Shown here: in pieces, positions 7,901-14,492 of the stretch
Position numbering within the stretch: position 1 is the first letter of the stretch
How the letters are laid out: each line of letters starts with the position of its first letter
NCBI RefSeq assembly: GCF_051958935.1
Contig: NZ_JBQCFP010000068.1
Span: 1-23,852, forward strand
Direction of reading: 5' to 3'
Origin: Dokdonella_A sp051958935
GTDB lineage: Bacteria > Pseudomonadota > Gammaproteobacteria > Xanthomonadales > Rhodanobacteraceae
DNA length: 23,852 nucleotides
Translations under genes and position numbers: made by a program
The notes under the pieces: generated by a model
What the model saw: the letters and a program-made list of their open reading frames with translations, nothing else
The model's database searches: none
What the model was told of the DNA's origin: nothing

Positions 7901-8433
7901 CTGCCCATCGGGTAGATGTCGAGCAGCGCGCCACGCACCGCGAAATCGCCCGGCTCCTGCACCTGCGGCACGTTGCGGTAACCGGCCGCCTCGAGGCGGC
8001 GCTGCTCGTGCGCGATGTCGAGCTTCTGGCGCAGCTCCAGCACGAGGCTCGAACCGCCGACGTAGCCGCGCGGCGCGAGCCGTTGCATGAGCGTGGCGAC
8101 CGGCACGACGAGCACGCCGCGCGCGAGCGTCGGCAAGCGGTACAGCGTGGCGACGCGTTGCGAGACGATGTCCGGGTGCGGCGAGAACAGGTCGTAGGGC
8201 AGGGTTTCCCAATCGGGGAACTGCAGCACCTCGACGTCGCTGCCGGCGAACACCGCCAGTTCGGCCTCGAGTGCGTGAGCGGCGTGGGTATCGCGCGCAA
8301 CCGCGACGACGAGCCCCGCGTGCGTGCGCGCCGTTTCGGCCAGCGCGAGGGCGAACGCGGAGCCGTGCGGCGCCTTCCAGTAGCGACGCTGGCGGGACGA
8401 ACTCGGCAGGGTGGGTTGGATCAGTCGGGTCAT
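4945..8433 (-). CDS. mfd: Mfd, transcription-repair coupling factor
   Basis: About 1,160 aa. An ATP-driven DNA translocase that removes RNA polymerase stalled at lesions and recruits UvrA. Domains in order: UvrB-homology region (FPDWETLPYDLFSPHPDIVS, GDFAVRGALLDIYPMGS, FDDEIESIRTFDPETQR); RNA polymerase-interaction domain near the middle (HIDHGVGRYQGL, EYAKGDKLYVPVAQLHLVSR); RecG-like helicase motors with Walker A GDVGFGKTEVA near residue 647, DEEQRFG near 744, LTATPIPRTLNMAM, TTIIESGIDVPSANTIII and QLHQLRGRVGRSHHRAYAY; C-terminal TRCF domain (LPDDYLPDVNTRL-like segment, IRKLELGASGG). Helicase motif II is DEEQ where E. coli has DEEH. I prefer the ATG at 8433 (MTRLIQP), which sits about 15 residues before the conserved RQRRYW; in-frame ATGs at 8442 and 8487 give longer forms. 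None has a strong ribosome site. Confidence 0.97.
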   Translation of the reverse strand: MTRLIQPTLPSSSRQRRYWKAPHGSAFALALAETARTHAGLVVAVARDTHAAHALEAELAVFAGSDVEVLQFPDWETLPYDLFSPHPDIVSQRVATLYRLPTLARGVLVVPVATLMQRLAPRGYVGGSSLVLELRQKLDIAHEQRRLEAAGYRNVPQVQEPGDFAVRGALLDIYPMGSPAPYRVELFDDEIESIRTFDPETQRSDHKVDAVRLLPAREFPLTEESAKAFRNTLRERFPIDPRRCPLYQDIKEGATPAGIEYYLPLFFAQTETLFDYLADGALFVLGEGALDAADTFWTQTGERYAQRAHDVERPVLPPAELYLTTQQLRERLNVALRVDIVSNAPAADPGAAERHAVDLGTQPAPMLPLARKGDESGEALRRFVAAYPGRVLIAADSAGRREALIEQLAAARLRPQSYAGWRDFIDDGNRFGITAASLEQGFALTDPAITVLTERELHGERVQQVRRRKRAARDPEQVLRDLSELVPGAPIVHIDHGVGRYQGLIKLDVGGRAQFGEEPSEFLAIEYAKGDKLYVPVAQLHLVSRYSGTAPELAPLHALGGDAWERAKKKAAQKVRDVAAELLAIYAQREARQGTALVIDRELNEQFAAAFPFEETPDQSTAIEAVLADLAAAKPMDRVVCGDVGFGKTEVALRAAFAAATAGKQVAVLAPTTLLAQQHFQNFRDRFADWPIRVEVLSRFKSKKEIDAALEKLADGRIDVMIGTHKLVQPDVRFKDLGLVIIDEEQRFGVRQKEALKKLRAEVDLLTLTATPIPRTLNMAMAGLRDLSIIATPPAHRLAVQTFISPYDTALIREALQREHARGGQVYFLHNDVETIEKTARELAELMPDARIRYAHGQMPDRELELIMLDFYRQRFNVLVATTIIESGIDVPSANTIIINRADRFGLAQLHQLRGRVGRSHHRAYAYLMIPEGRSITADAEKRLEALASLDELGAGFTLATHDLEIRGAGELLGEEQSGQIEEVGFSLYTEMLDRAVRALRQGKVPDFDLTSEHETEIELHLPALIPDDYLPDVNTRLTLYKRIASARDEDALRELQVEMVDRFGLLPDPVKQLFAVTALKLAATPLGIRKLELGASGGRVIFRPNPAVEPLTVIRLIQSQPRVYALDGQDKLRFKLPLEGASERLRAAHDLLRALGARIAA

Positions 8434-8600
8434 GCAGGACATCGGCGGGTGCGTCGGCGGTAACGGCGCGGCGCAGGAATCGCTCATTCTATCAGGCTGG
8501 CGGCGGTCGGCCCGTGCAGACCGGGCGCGTGCGCGAGATGATGCCGAAAGTCATGCGCATCAAGCGCGAGCCGGCGGCCTGGGCCGATCGTCACGCGGGG

Positions 8601-8617
8601 TCTTTACCTCGCATTTA
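8601..8617 (+). promoter_or_regulatory. Direct repeat TCTTTA-N5-CATTTA upstream of the RND operon
   Basis: Two TTTA(CC)-containing half sites 11 bp apart, about one helical turn, in an otherwise GC-rich spacer. This spacing is usual for winged-helix response regulators; the form is close to a PhoP box (TGTTTA-N5-TGTTTA), matching 5/6 and 4/6. It immediately precedes the perfect dyad at 8619. The match is suggestive only. Confidence 0.3.
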
Positions 8618-8618
8618 C

Positions 8619-8645
8619 CGGCCTGTCGGGAACCCCGACAGGCCG
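8619..8645. promoter_or_regulatory. Perfect 12-bp dyad upstream of the RND efflux operon (candidate operator)
   Basis: CGGCCTGTCGGG, AAC, CCCGACAGGCCG: two perfect 12-bp arms around 3 nt. It lies between the divergent mfd and RND genes, 43 bp before the RND adaptor ATG and just upstream of a GACAAT -10-like box at 8652. TetR- or MarR-type repressors of pumps often bind such dyads; a leader hairpin is the alternative. No repressor gene is adjacent. The rest of the spacer 8434-8688 has no credible gene. Confidence 0.5.
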
Positions 8646-8671
8646 ATCGGCGACAATAGCGTGATCGATCC

Positions 8672-8678
8672 AAAGGAG
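8672..8678 (+). promoter_or_regulatory. Ribosome binding site of the RND adaptor
   Basis: AAAGGAG, 10 nt before the ATG at 8689. It decides that start over the in-frame ATG at 8707. Confidence 0.7.
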
Positions 8679-8688
8679 TGGGTGGCGG

Positions 8689-9804
8689 ATGGACGGGTGG
8701 CGAGTCATGCAACGCGGTGCGAAGTTCGCCGGCCTGGCGTTGGCCTGTACGCTTGCGGCGGCGTGTTCGCGTGACCATGCGCCGCCGGCAGCACCGCCCG
8801 CGCCGGTCGTCGTCGCCACCGCGGCGACGCGCGACATGCCCGTGCTCGTCAATGCGCCGGGCAGCGTCGAGGCGATCAACAGCGTCGCGGTGAAGTCGCT
8901 CGTCGACGGCCAGCTGCTCGAAGCGCTCGTCGAGGACGGCGCCGACGTGAGTGCGGGCCAACTGCTGTTCCGCATCGACCCGCGCCCCGCGCAGGCAAGC
9001 CTGCAGCAGGCGCTCGCGCAGCAGGCGAAGGACCAGGCGACGCTCGATCAGGCGCGCTCGCAGGTGAAGCGCTACGAGGACCTCGCGGCCAAGGGCTATC
9101 TCTCGGCCGACCAGATGGAGCAGTACCGCACCAACCTCGACGCCGCGCGCGCGAGCGTGAAGGTCGACGAGGCGAACGTCGCCGCCGCGCGCGTCGCGCT
9201 GTCCTACACCGACATCCGTGCGCCGTTGGCGGGCCGCATCGGGCGCATCCTGATCCAGCCCGGCAATGTCGTGAAGGCGAACGACACCAACCCGCTGGTG
9301 ACGATCAACCAGATCGAGCCGATCTACGTGAACTTCTCGCTGCCCTCGTCGCTGCTCGGCCGGGTGCAGGCGGCGCAGAAGGCGGCCCCGCTGCTCGCCC
9401 AGGCGAACGTGGTCGGCGTCGACGACCCGGTCGAAGGCAGGGTCGCGTTCATCGACAACGCGGTCGACACGAGCACGGGCACGGTGCGCCTGCGTGCGGA
9501 GTTTCCCAATGCGGGACACGTGCTGTGGCCGGGCCAACTGGTCGGCGTGAGCCTCACGATCGGCCACGACCCGGGTGCGATCGTCGTGCCTGCGCAGGCA
9601 GTGCAGAACGGGCCCGACGGTGCCTACGTTTTCGTCGTACGCAGCGACCAGACCGCCGAACAGCGCAAGGTGGCTGTCGCCCGCGTCGTCGCCGGCGAAG
9701 CGGTGGTGGAGCTGGGCCTCGCGGCCGGCGAGACGGTCGTGGTCGACGGCCAGTCGCGCGTCGAGGACAAGGCGGCGGTGAAGGTCATGCCGGCCTCGGG
9801 CTGA
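8689..9804 (+). CDS. RND efflux periplasmic adaptor (membrane fusion protein, MdtA/AcrA type)
   Basis: 371 aa. The N-terminus is an export signal ending in LAAAC (Cys26), a near-lipobox, so the protein is probably anchored in the inner membrane by lipid. Order of parts: barrel-sandwich/lipoyl half 1 (GSVEAINSVAVKSLVDGQLL, VEDGADVSAGQLLFRIDPRP), alpha-hairpin of about 65 residues (LQQALAQQAKDQATLDQARS to AARVALSY), lipoyl half 2 (YTDIRAPLAGRIGRILIQPG), beta-barrel (PIYVNFSLPSSLLGRVQ) and membrane-proximal domain (VVPAQAVQNGPDGAYVFVV). It bridges the pump to an outer-membrane channel. The pump gene starts 13 bp downstream, so they form one operon. The closest recalled family member is MdtA; substrates are not predictable. 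Confidence 0.94.
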   Translation: MDGWRVMQRGAKFAGLALACTLAAACSRDHAPPAAPPAPVVVATAATRDMPVLVNAPGSVEAINSVAVKSLVDGQLLEALVEDGADVSAGQLLFRIDPRPAQASLQQALAQQAKDQATLDQARSQVKRYEDLAAKGYLSADQMEQYRTNLDAARASVKVDEANVAAARVALSYTDIRAPLAGRIGRILIQPGNVVKANDTNPLVTINQIEPIYVNFSLPSSLLGRVQAAQKAAPLLAQANVVGVDDPVEGRVAFIDNAVDTSTGTVRLRAEFPNAGHVLWPGQLVGVSLTIGHDPGAIVVPAQAVQNGPDGAYVFVVRSDQTAEQRKVAVARVVAGEAVVELGLAAGETVVVDGQSRVEDKAAVKVMPASG

Positions 9805-9817
9805 CGGGAGCACGGCG

Positions 9818-12800
9818 ATGAGCGTCTCCGAAGTCTTCGTGCGCCGGCCGGTCATGACCACCCTGGTCATGGTCGGCATCCTCGTGTTCGGCATCGTCGG
9901 CTACCGCTTGCTGCCAGTCGCCGCGCTGCCGAATGTCGACTTCCTGACGATCCAGGTGTCGGCGAGCCTGCCGGGTGCGTCGCCGGAAACGATGGCATCG
10001 GCGGTCGCGACGCCGCTCGAGAAGCAGTTCTCGACGATTCCCGCGATCGATTCGATGACCTCGTCGAGCGCGCTCGGCTCGACCAACATCACCCTGCAGT
10101 TCGCGCTCGACCGCAACATCGACGCGGCCGCGCAGGACGTGCAGGCGGCGATCTCGGCCGCGCTGCGCCAGCTGCCGAGCCAGATGACGACGCCGCCGAC
10201 GTTCCGCAAGGTGAACCCGGCCGACTCGCCCATCTTCTTCGTCGCGTTCACCTCGAAGACCTTGCGCCTGTCGACGCTCGACGAGTACGCCGAGAACACG
10301 CTCGCGCAGCGCATCTCGACCGTGAACGGCGTCGCCCAAGTCAACGTGTACGGCTCGCAGAAATATGCGGTGCGCATCGACCTCGATCCGGACGCGCTGT
10401 CGACGCGCGGCCTCGGCATCGACACTGTCGCCGCCGCGATCGGCAAGGGCAACGTGAACCTGCCCACCGGCACGCTGTACGGCCCGAACCGCATCTACAA
10501 CGTGATGGTCGGCGGCCAGCTGTACGACGCGGCCGCGTTCGGCGACCTCATCGTGACCTACCAGAACGGCGCGCCGGTGCGCCTAAAGGACGTTGCCCGC
10601 GTCTACGACGGCGTGCAGAACGACAAGGGCGGCGCGCTCATCGATGGCGAGCAGGGCGTCGTGCTCGCGATCCAGAAGCAGCCGGGCACGAACACGATCC
10701 AGGTCGTCGAAGACATCAGGAAGATGCTGCCGGCGTTCCAGCGCACGCTGCCCGCGGGCGCGGAACTGCGCGTGATCTACGATCGCTCGCAGAGCATCCG
10801 CGAATCGGTCGCCGACGTGAAGTTCAGCCTCGTCCTCGCGCTTTGCCTGGTCGTGCTCGTGATCTTCGTGTTCCTGCGCAACCTGCAGGCGACCCTGATT
10901 CCCTCGCTGGCGCTGCCGATGTCGATCGTCGGCACGTTCGCGGTCATGTACGCGCTCGGTTTCAGCATCGACAACCTGTCGCTGATGGCGCTCACGCTCG
11001 CGGTCGGCTTCGTCGTGGACGACGCGATCGTCATGCTCGAGAACATCTCGCGCCACCTCGAGATGGGCAAGGACCGCTTGCGCGCGACGCTCGATGGTGC
11101 GAAGGAAATCGGCTTCACGATCGTGTCGATGACCCTGTCGCTGGCCGCGGTGTTCATCCCGGTGGTGTTCATGGGCGGCCTCATCGGCCGCCTGCTCGAA
11201 GAGTTCGCGATCACGATCGTCGCGGCCGTGCTCGTTTCGGGCTTCGTCAGCCTCAGCCTGACTCCGATGCTGTGCAGCCGCATGCTCAAGCCCCTGCATG
11301 GCGGCACGCACGGCCGCCTGTACCAGGCCTGCGAGCGCGCGTTCGACGCGCTGCAGTCGGCCTACGCGCGCACCCTGCGCGTGAGCGTGCGGCATCGTTT
11401 CATCGTGTTGCTCACGTTCTTCGCGCTCGTCGTCGCGACCGGCGTGCTCGCGGTGCGCATGCCGAAGGGCTTCCTCCCCAACGACGACACCGGCCAGCTG
11501 TTCGTCTTCACCCAGGCGGCGCAGGACATCGGTTTCGACGCGATGCTGGACAAGCAGCGCAAGGCCGCGGACATCCTGCGCAGCAATCCGAACGTCGCGG
11601 GCGTCATGGCCTTCGTCGGCGCGGGCGGCAGCAGTGCCACGCTCAACCTCGGCCGCATGATCGTCAACCTCAAGCCGCCGCACGAGCGCAAGAGCGCCGA
11701 CGAGGTCGTGCAGGAGATCCGGCCGCTGCTGCAGGGCATCCCGGGCCTGCAGGCGTTCGCGCAGAACCTGCCGCTGATCCGCATCGGCGGGCGCCTCACC
11801 AACAGCACCTACCAGTTCGTGCTGCAGGACACCGACACCAAGCGCCTGTTCGAATGGACCCCAAAGCTCGTCGCCGCGCTGTCGAAGCTCCCCGGTTTCC
11901 TCGATGTCAGCAGCGACATGCTCGTCGCCAATCCACAGCTCGACGTGACGATCGACCGCGACGCCGCGGCCGCCTACGGCGTCACGCCCGACGCGATCGA
12001 GAACGCGCTCTACTACGCGTTCGGGCCGGCGCAGGTGTCGACGATCTACACGCCGACCGACCAGTTCTGGGTGCTGCTGCAGGTCGATCCCGCGCGCCAG
12101 GCCGATACCTCGGTGCTGTCGTCGATCTACGTGACGCCGACCCTGCCACCGAAGGCGAGCGCCGGCGACGCGACCGCGATACCGTCGAGCCAGCTCGTGC
12201 CGTTGTCGGCCGTCACCCGCACGGGCCAGTCGGTCGGCCCGGCGACGATCAACCACCTCGGCCAGGTGCCCGCGGTGACCGTGTCGTTCAACCTCGCGCC
12301 CGGGATGTCGCTGAGCGACGCGGTGGCCGGCGTCGACCGCACGGTCGCGCAGCTGCACCTGCCCGACACGATCAGCGCATCGTTCCAGGGCACCGCGCAG
12401 CAGTTCCAGGATTCGCTGTCGGGCATGGGCATCCTGCTGCTGCTCGCGGTGTTCGTGATCTACCTCGTGCTCGGCATCCTCTACGAAAGCTTCATCCACC
12501 CGCTGACGATCCTCTCGGGCCTGCCGACCGCGGTGTTCGGCGCGTTGCTGACGCTCATGGTGTTCGGCAAGGACCTCGACCTTTACGGCGCGGTCGGCCT
12601 CATCATGCTGATCGGCATCGTCAAGAAGAACGCGATCATGATGATCGACTTCGCGCTCGAGAAGCAGCGCGAGGGCGAGGATCCCGAGCACGCGATCGTC
12701 GATGCCTGCGTCATCCGCTTCCGCCCGATCATGATGACGACGTTCGCCGCGCTGATGGGCACCCTGCCAATCGCGCTCGGCTTCGGTGCGGGCGCCGAAG

Positions 12801-12967
12801 CGCGTCGGCCGCTCGGCCTCGCCGTGGTCGGCGGCCTCGTGACCTCGCAGCTGCTCACGCTCTACATCACGCCGGTCATCTATCTCTACTTCGAACGCCT
12901 GCAGCAATGGATGCGGCGTCGGCGTGGCGGCGTCCCCGCGGTGGACGCCGCGCAGCCTCAGGCGTAG
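9818..12967 (+). CDS. RND multidrug efflux pump, HAE1 family (MdtB/MdtC/AcrB type)
   Basis: 1,049 aa, normal length. Proton-driven inner-membrane pump working as a trimer. The start MSVSEVFVRRPVMTTLVMVG is the usual first membrane helix. Two large periplasmic loops follow TM1 and TM7 (loop 1 starts LPVAALPNVDFLTIQVSASL). The proton-relay aspartates are present at D401-D402 in LAVGFVVDDAIVMLENISRH, and the TM10 lysine region reads LIGIVKKNAIMMIDFALEKQ. The C-terminal signature FRPIMMTTFAALMGTLPIAL is intact. It is translated with the upstream adaptor; no tolC-like channel and no second RND subunit is adjacent, so it probably borrows a channel encoded elsewhere. The last 10 bp overlap the convergent GNAT gene. 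Confidence 0.96.
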   Translation: MSVSEVFVRRPVMTTLVMVGILVFGIVGYRLLPVAALPNVDFLTIQVSASLPGASPETMASAVATPLEKQFSTIPAIDSMTSSSALGSTNITLQFALDRNIDAAAQDVQAAISAALRQLPSQMTTPPTFRKVNPADSPIFFVAFTSKTLRLSTLDEYAENTLAQRISTVNGVAQVNVYGSQKYAVRIDLDPDALSTRGLGIDTVAAAIGKGNVNLPTGTLYGPNRIYNVMVGGQLYDAAAFGDLIVTYQNGAPVRLKDVARVYDGVQNDKGGALIDGEQGVVLAIQKQPGTNTIQVVEDIRKMLPAFQRTLPAGAELRVIYDRSQSIRESVADVKFSLVLALCLVVLVIFVFLRNLQATLIPSLALPMSIVGTFAVMYALGFSIDNLSLMALTLAVGFVVDDAIVMLENISRHLEMGKDRLRATLDGAKEIGFTIVSMTLSLAAVFIPVVFMGGLIGRLLEEFAITIVAAVLVSGFVSLSLTPMLCSRMLKPLHGGTHGRLYQACERAFDALQSAYARTLRVSVRHRFIVLLTFFALVVATGVLAVRMPKGFLPNDDTGQLFVFTQAAQDIGFDAMLDKQRKAADILRSNPNVAGVMAFVGAGGSSATLNLGRMIVNLKPPHERKSADEVVQEIRPLLQGIPGLQAFAQNLPLIRIGGRLTNSTYQFVLQDTDTKRLFEWTPKLVAALSKLPGFLDVSSDMLVANPQLDVTIDRDAAAAYGVTPDAIENALYYAFGPAQVSTIYTPTDQFWVLLQVDPARQADTSVLSSIYVTPTLPPKASAGDATAIPSSQLVPLSAVTRTGQSVGPATINHLGQVPAVTVSFNLAPGMSLSDAVAGVDRTVAQLHLPDTISASFQGTAQQFQDSLSGMGILLLLAVFVIYLVLGILYESFIHPLTILSGLPTAVFGALLTLMVFGKDLDLYGAVGLIMLIGIVKKNAIMMIDFALEKQREGEDPEHAIVDACVIRFRPIMMTTFAALMGTLPIALGFGAGAEARRPLGLAVVGGLVTSQLLTLYITPVIYLYFERLQQWMRRRRGGVPAVDAAQPQA

Positions 12968-13521
12968 GCGCGCAGCGGGCGGCGGAGGTCGAAGCGCACG
13001 CGCACGAGATCGGCTTCGCCGGGCACCGCCTCGCGCCGCGCGCCGAGGCGGCGCGAGAAGTCGAGCATGAGCGCGTTGTCGGCGAGCACCGAGCCCCACA
13101 GCTCGACGAGGCCGCGTCGACGGCCTTCGCTGACCAGCCGCTGCATGAGTGCACGGCCGACGCCGATGCCGAGCAGGGTCGGGTCGACGACCACCGCGAA
13201 CTCCGCCGAACGGCCTTCCGCGTCGACGTGCATGCGCGCCTCGGCGCGGATCTCGCCGTCGTCGTCGACGACGACGAAGGCCGCGGTTTTCGCCGGATCG
13301 AAATGGACGAGATTGTGAGCGGCCTGGTCGGACAGCTCGGTCATGCGATGGAACACGCGCTGGCGGACCTGGTCCGGCGTGAGCCGGGCGAAGCCGCGCT
13401 TGAGCGCGTCGATGTCTTCCTCGCGCACCGGGCGTAGGCGCAGCACGCGCCCATCGGCAGTGCGGAACGCACGTCCGCGCGGACGCGATGGGCGGCGATT
13501 CGGCGAGCGGGCCTGGGTCAT
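12958..13521 (-). CDS. GNAT acetyltransferase resembling the GNAT domain of protein lysine acetyltransferase Pat
   Basis: 187 aa. A basic N-terminal tail (about 20 residues, Arg/Pro-rich) precedes LRLRPVREEDIDALKRGFAR, LTPDQVRQRVFHRMTELSD and the acetyl-CoA motif FAVVVDPTLLGIGVGRALMQ (x-x-G-x-G/A), then LWGSVLADNALMLDFSRRLG. The 'LRPVxxED...LTPDxxRxRFF' opening is typical of the C-terminal domain of the large Pat/PatZ enzymes; here it stands alone without the NDP-forming CoA-ligase-like part. Protein acetylation is possible but unproven. Its 3' end overlaps the RND gene by 10 bp on the other strand. Confidence 0.88.
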   Translation of the reverse strand: MTQARSPNRRPSRPRGRAFRTADGRVLRLRPVREEDIDALKRGFARLTPDQVRQRVFHRMTELSDQAAHNLVHFDPAKTAAFVVVDDDGEIRAEARMHVDAEGRSAEFAVVVDPTLLGIGVGRALMQRLVSEGRRRGLVELWGSVLADNALMLDFSRRLGARREAVPGEADLVRVRFDLRRPLRAYA

Positions 13522-13537
13522 GCGGCAGCGGGGGCGG

Positions 13538-13571
13538 GCGACCGCGCAAGCATGCCATGCGGCGCGGTCGC
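13538..13571. promoter_or_regulatory. Long interrupted dyad between the divergent GNAT and YjbR-like genes
   Basis: Perfect outer arms GCGACCGCGC (13538-13547) and GCGCGGTCGC (13562-13571); inside, GCATG C CATGC forms a second 5-bp dyad, offset by an AA/G internal loop. The left arm starts 17 bp from the minus-strand GNAT start. It could be an operator or a 5' hairpin. The 125-bp spacer 13522-13646 is otherwise non-coding. Confidence 0.45.
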
Positions 13572-13590
13572 GCGCCTTGCGCGGGTGCGG

Positions 13591-13619
13591 GTTCCCGCCC
13601 CGGTCGCGACGGGCTAGGA
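13591..13619 (+). promoter_or_regulatory. Candidate promoter for the YjbR-like gene pair
   Basis: A -10-like TAGGAT (13614-13619) with TTCCCG 17 bp upstream, and a start about 20 nt before the ribosome site GGAG (13635-13638). The -35 match is weak. Confidence 0.3.
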
Positions 13620-13646
13620 TGCGTGTTTTGGGGTGGAGTCGAGCCG

Positions 13647-14024
13647 ATGGGCAAGCCGGTCACGGGCCTGGGTGAAACAGACCTCGACGATCTGTGCGCA
13701 CGCTGGCCGGGTGCGACGCGCTCGATCAAGTGGGAAGTGGACCTCGTCTGGAGCGTCGCGAACAAGATGTTCGTCGTTTACTGCACGCTCGGCCCCGATC
13801 GCGGCCGCCTTTCGTTCAAGGTCGATTCGGACCGTTTCCTCGAGCTCAGCGAGCAGCCGGGAATGGCGCCCGCGCACTACATGGCGCGCGCGTTCTGGAT
13901 CAGCGTGACCGAGCCGGAACGCTACACGCGCGACGAGCTCGCGGGCTTCGTGCGCCGATCCTACGAACTCGTGCGCGCGAACCTGCCGAAGAAGACGCAG
14001 GCGGCGCTCGGCGACGGCGAATGA
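13647..14024 (+). CDS. MmcQ/YjbR-family protein (first of two)
   Basis: 125 aa, cytoplasmic. The MmcQ/YjbR fold (CyaY-like) is indicated by the opening helix with an early 'WPGATRSIKWEVDLVWSVAN' step, the strand KMFVVYCTLGPDRGRLSFKV, then 'FLELSEQPGMAPAHYMARAF-W' and a C-terminal helix YELVRANLPKKTQ. The family often binds DNA-like surfaces or has no assigned role; function here is unknown. I chose the ATG at 13647 because GGAG lies 8 nt upstream; a longer frame from 13488 adds only low-complexity Gly/Arg-rich sequence. The next gene, of the same family, starts 29 bp downstream. Confidence 0.88.
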   Translation: MGKPVTGLGETDLDDLCARWPGATRSIKWEVDLVWSVANKMFVVYCTLGPDRGRLSFKVDSDRFLELSEQPGMAPAHYMARAFWISVTEPERYTRDELAGFVRRSYELVRANLPKKTQAALGDGE

Positions 14025-14053
14025 GCGCGCTCGCGCGGCGGTCGAGGTGATGC

Positions 14054-14413
14054 ATGCCTGGCCTTCGCCCCGACGACTTCCGCCGGCTCGCGCTCGACTT
14101 GCCCGATGCGTTCGAAGGCGCGCACATGGGGCACGCCGACTTTCGCGTGGGCAAGCGCATTTTCGCGACGCTCGGTGCGCCCGATGCGCACTGGGGAATG
14201 GTCAAGCTCGCGCCGGAGCAGCAGGAACTGTTCATGCGCGTGGACCCGGCCGCATTCACGCCCGCGAAGGGCGCATGGGGCCGCCAGGGCTGCACGCTCG
14301 TGCGGCTCGACGCCGTGCGCGCCGACCTGCTGCACGACGCGCTCTGCGCGGCCTGGCGTAACGTCGGGCAGCCCCGGAGAACCCACGGGAAGCCCCAGCG
14401 CCACGCGAAGTGA
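14054..14413 (+). CDS. MmcQ/YjbR-family protein (second of two)
   Basis: 119 aa. Starts with LRPDDFRRLALDLPDAFEGA and 'HMGHADFRVGKRIFATLGAP', the typical MmcQ/YjbR beginning (helix, then 'E..H..H..FRV..KIFAT'), followed by MVKLAPEQQELFMRVDPAAF, 'WGRQGCTLVRLDAV' and a C-terminal helix of the AWR type. A basic tail ends the protein. A GAGGTGA ribosome site sits very close before the ATG. It clearly differs in sequence from the upstream family member, so the pair is not a recent duplication. Function unknown. Confidence 0.9.
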   Translation: MPGLRPDDFRRLALDLPDAFEGAHMGHADFRVGKRIFATLGAPDAHWGMVKLAPEQQELFMRVDPAAFTPAKGAWGRQGCTLVRLDAVRADLLHDALCAAWRNVGQPRRTHGKPQRHAK

Positions 14414-14426
14414 CGTCGCGGCATCG

Positions 14427-14459
14427 CCCGCCTACCGTTCCGCGCCCGTCCCGCCCTAC
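14427..14459. repeat. Degenerate GTAG-type REP remnants
   Basis: CCCGCCTAC (14427-14435) and GTCCCGCCCTAC (14448-14459) repeat the head-proximal part of the inverted REPs of the 4-545 array. No matching second arm is present, so these are remnants at best, between the second YjbR-like gene and the cation transporter. Confidence 0.3.
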
Positions 14460-14492
14460 ACTGGCGAACCCCGATCCACGGAACGATCCTGC

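Noticed and set aside
5371..8463. 1,030-codon open frame on the plus strand opposite mfd
   Set aside because: The composition is that of a high-GC shadow frame (Arg, Ala, Glu, Val, Leu, His rich, no domain). The minus-strand frame is an unmistakable Mfd.
10583..13765. 1,060-codon open frame on the minus strand opposite the RND pump
   Set aside because: Low-complexity Arg/Asp/His/Glu sequence with no recognisable domain; it is a shadow of the pump and neighbouring genes.
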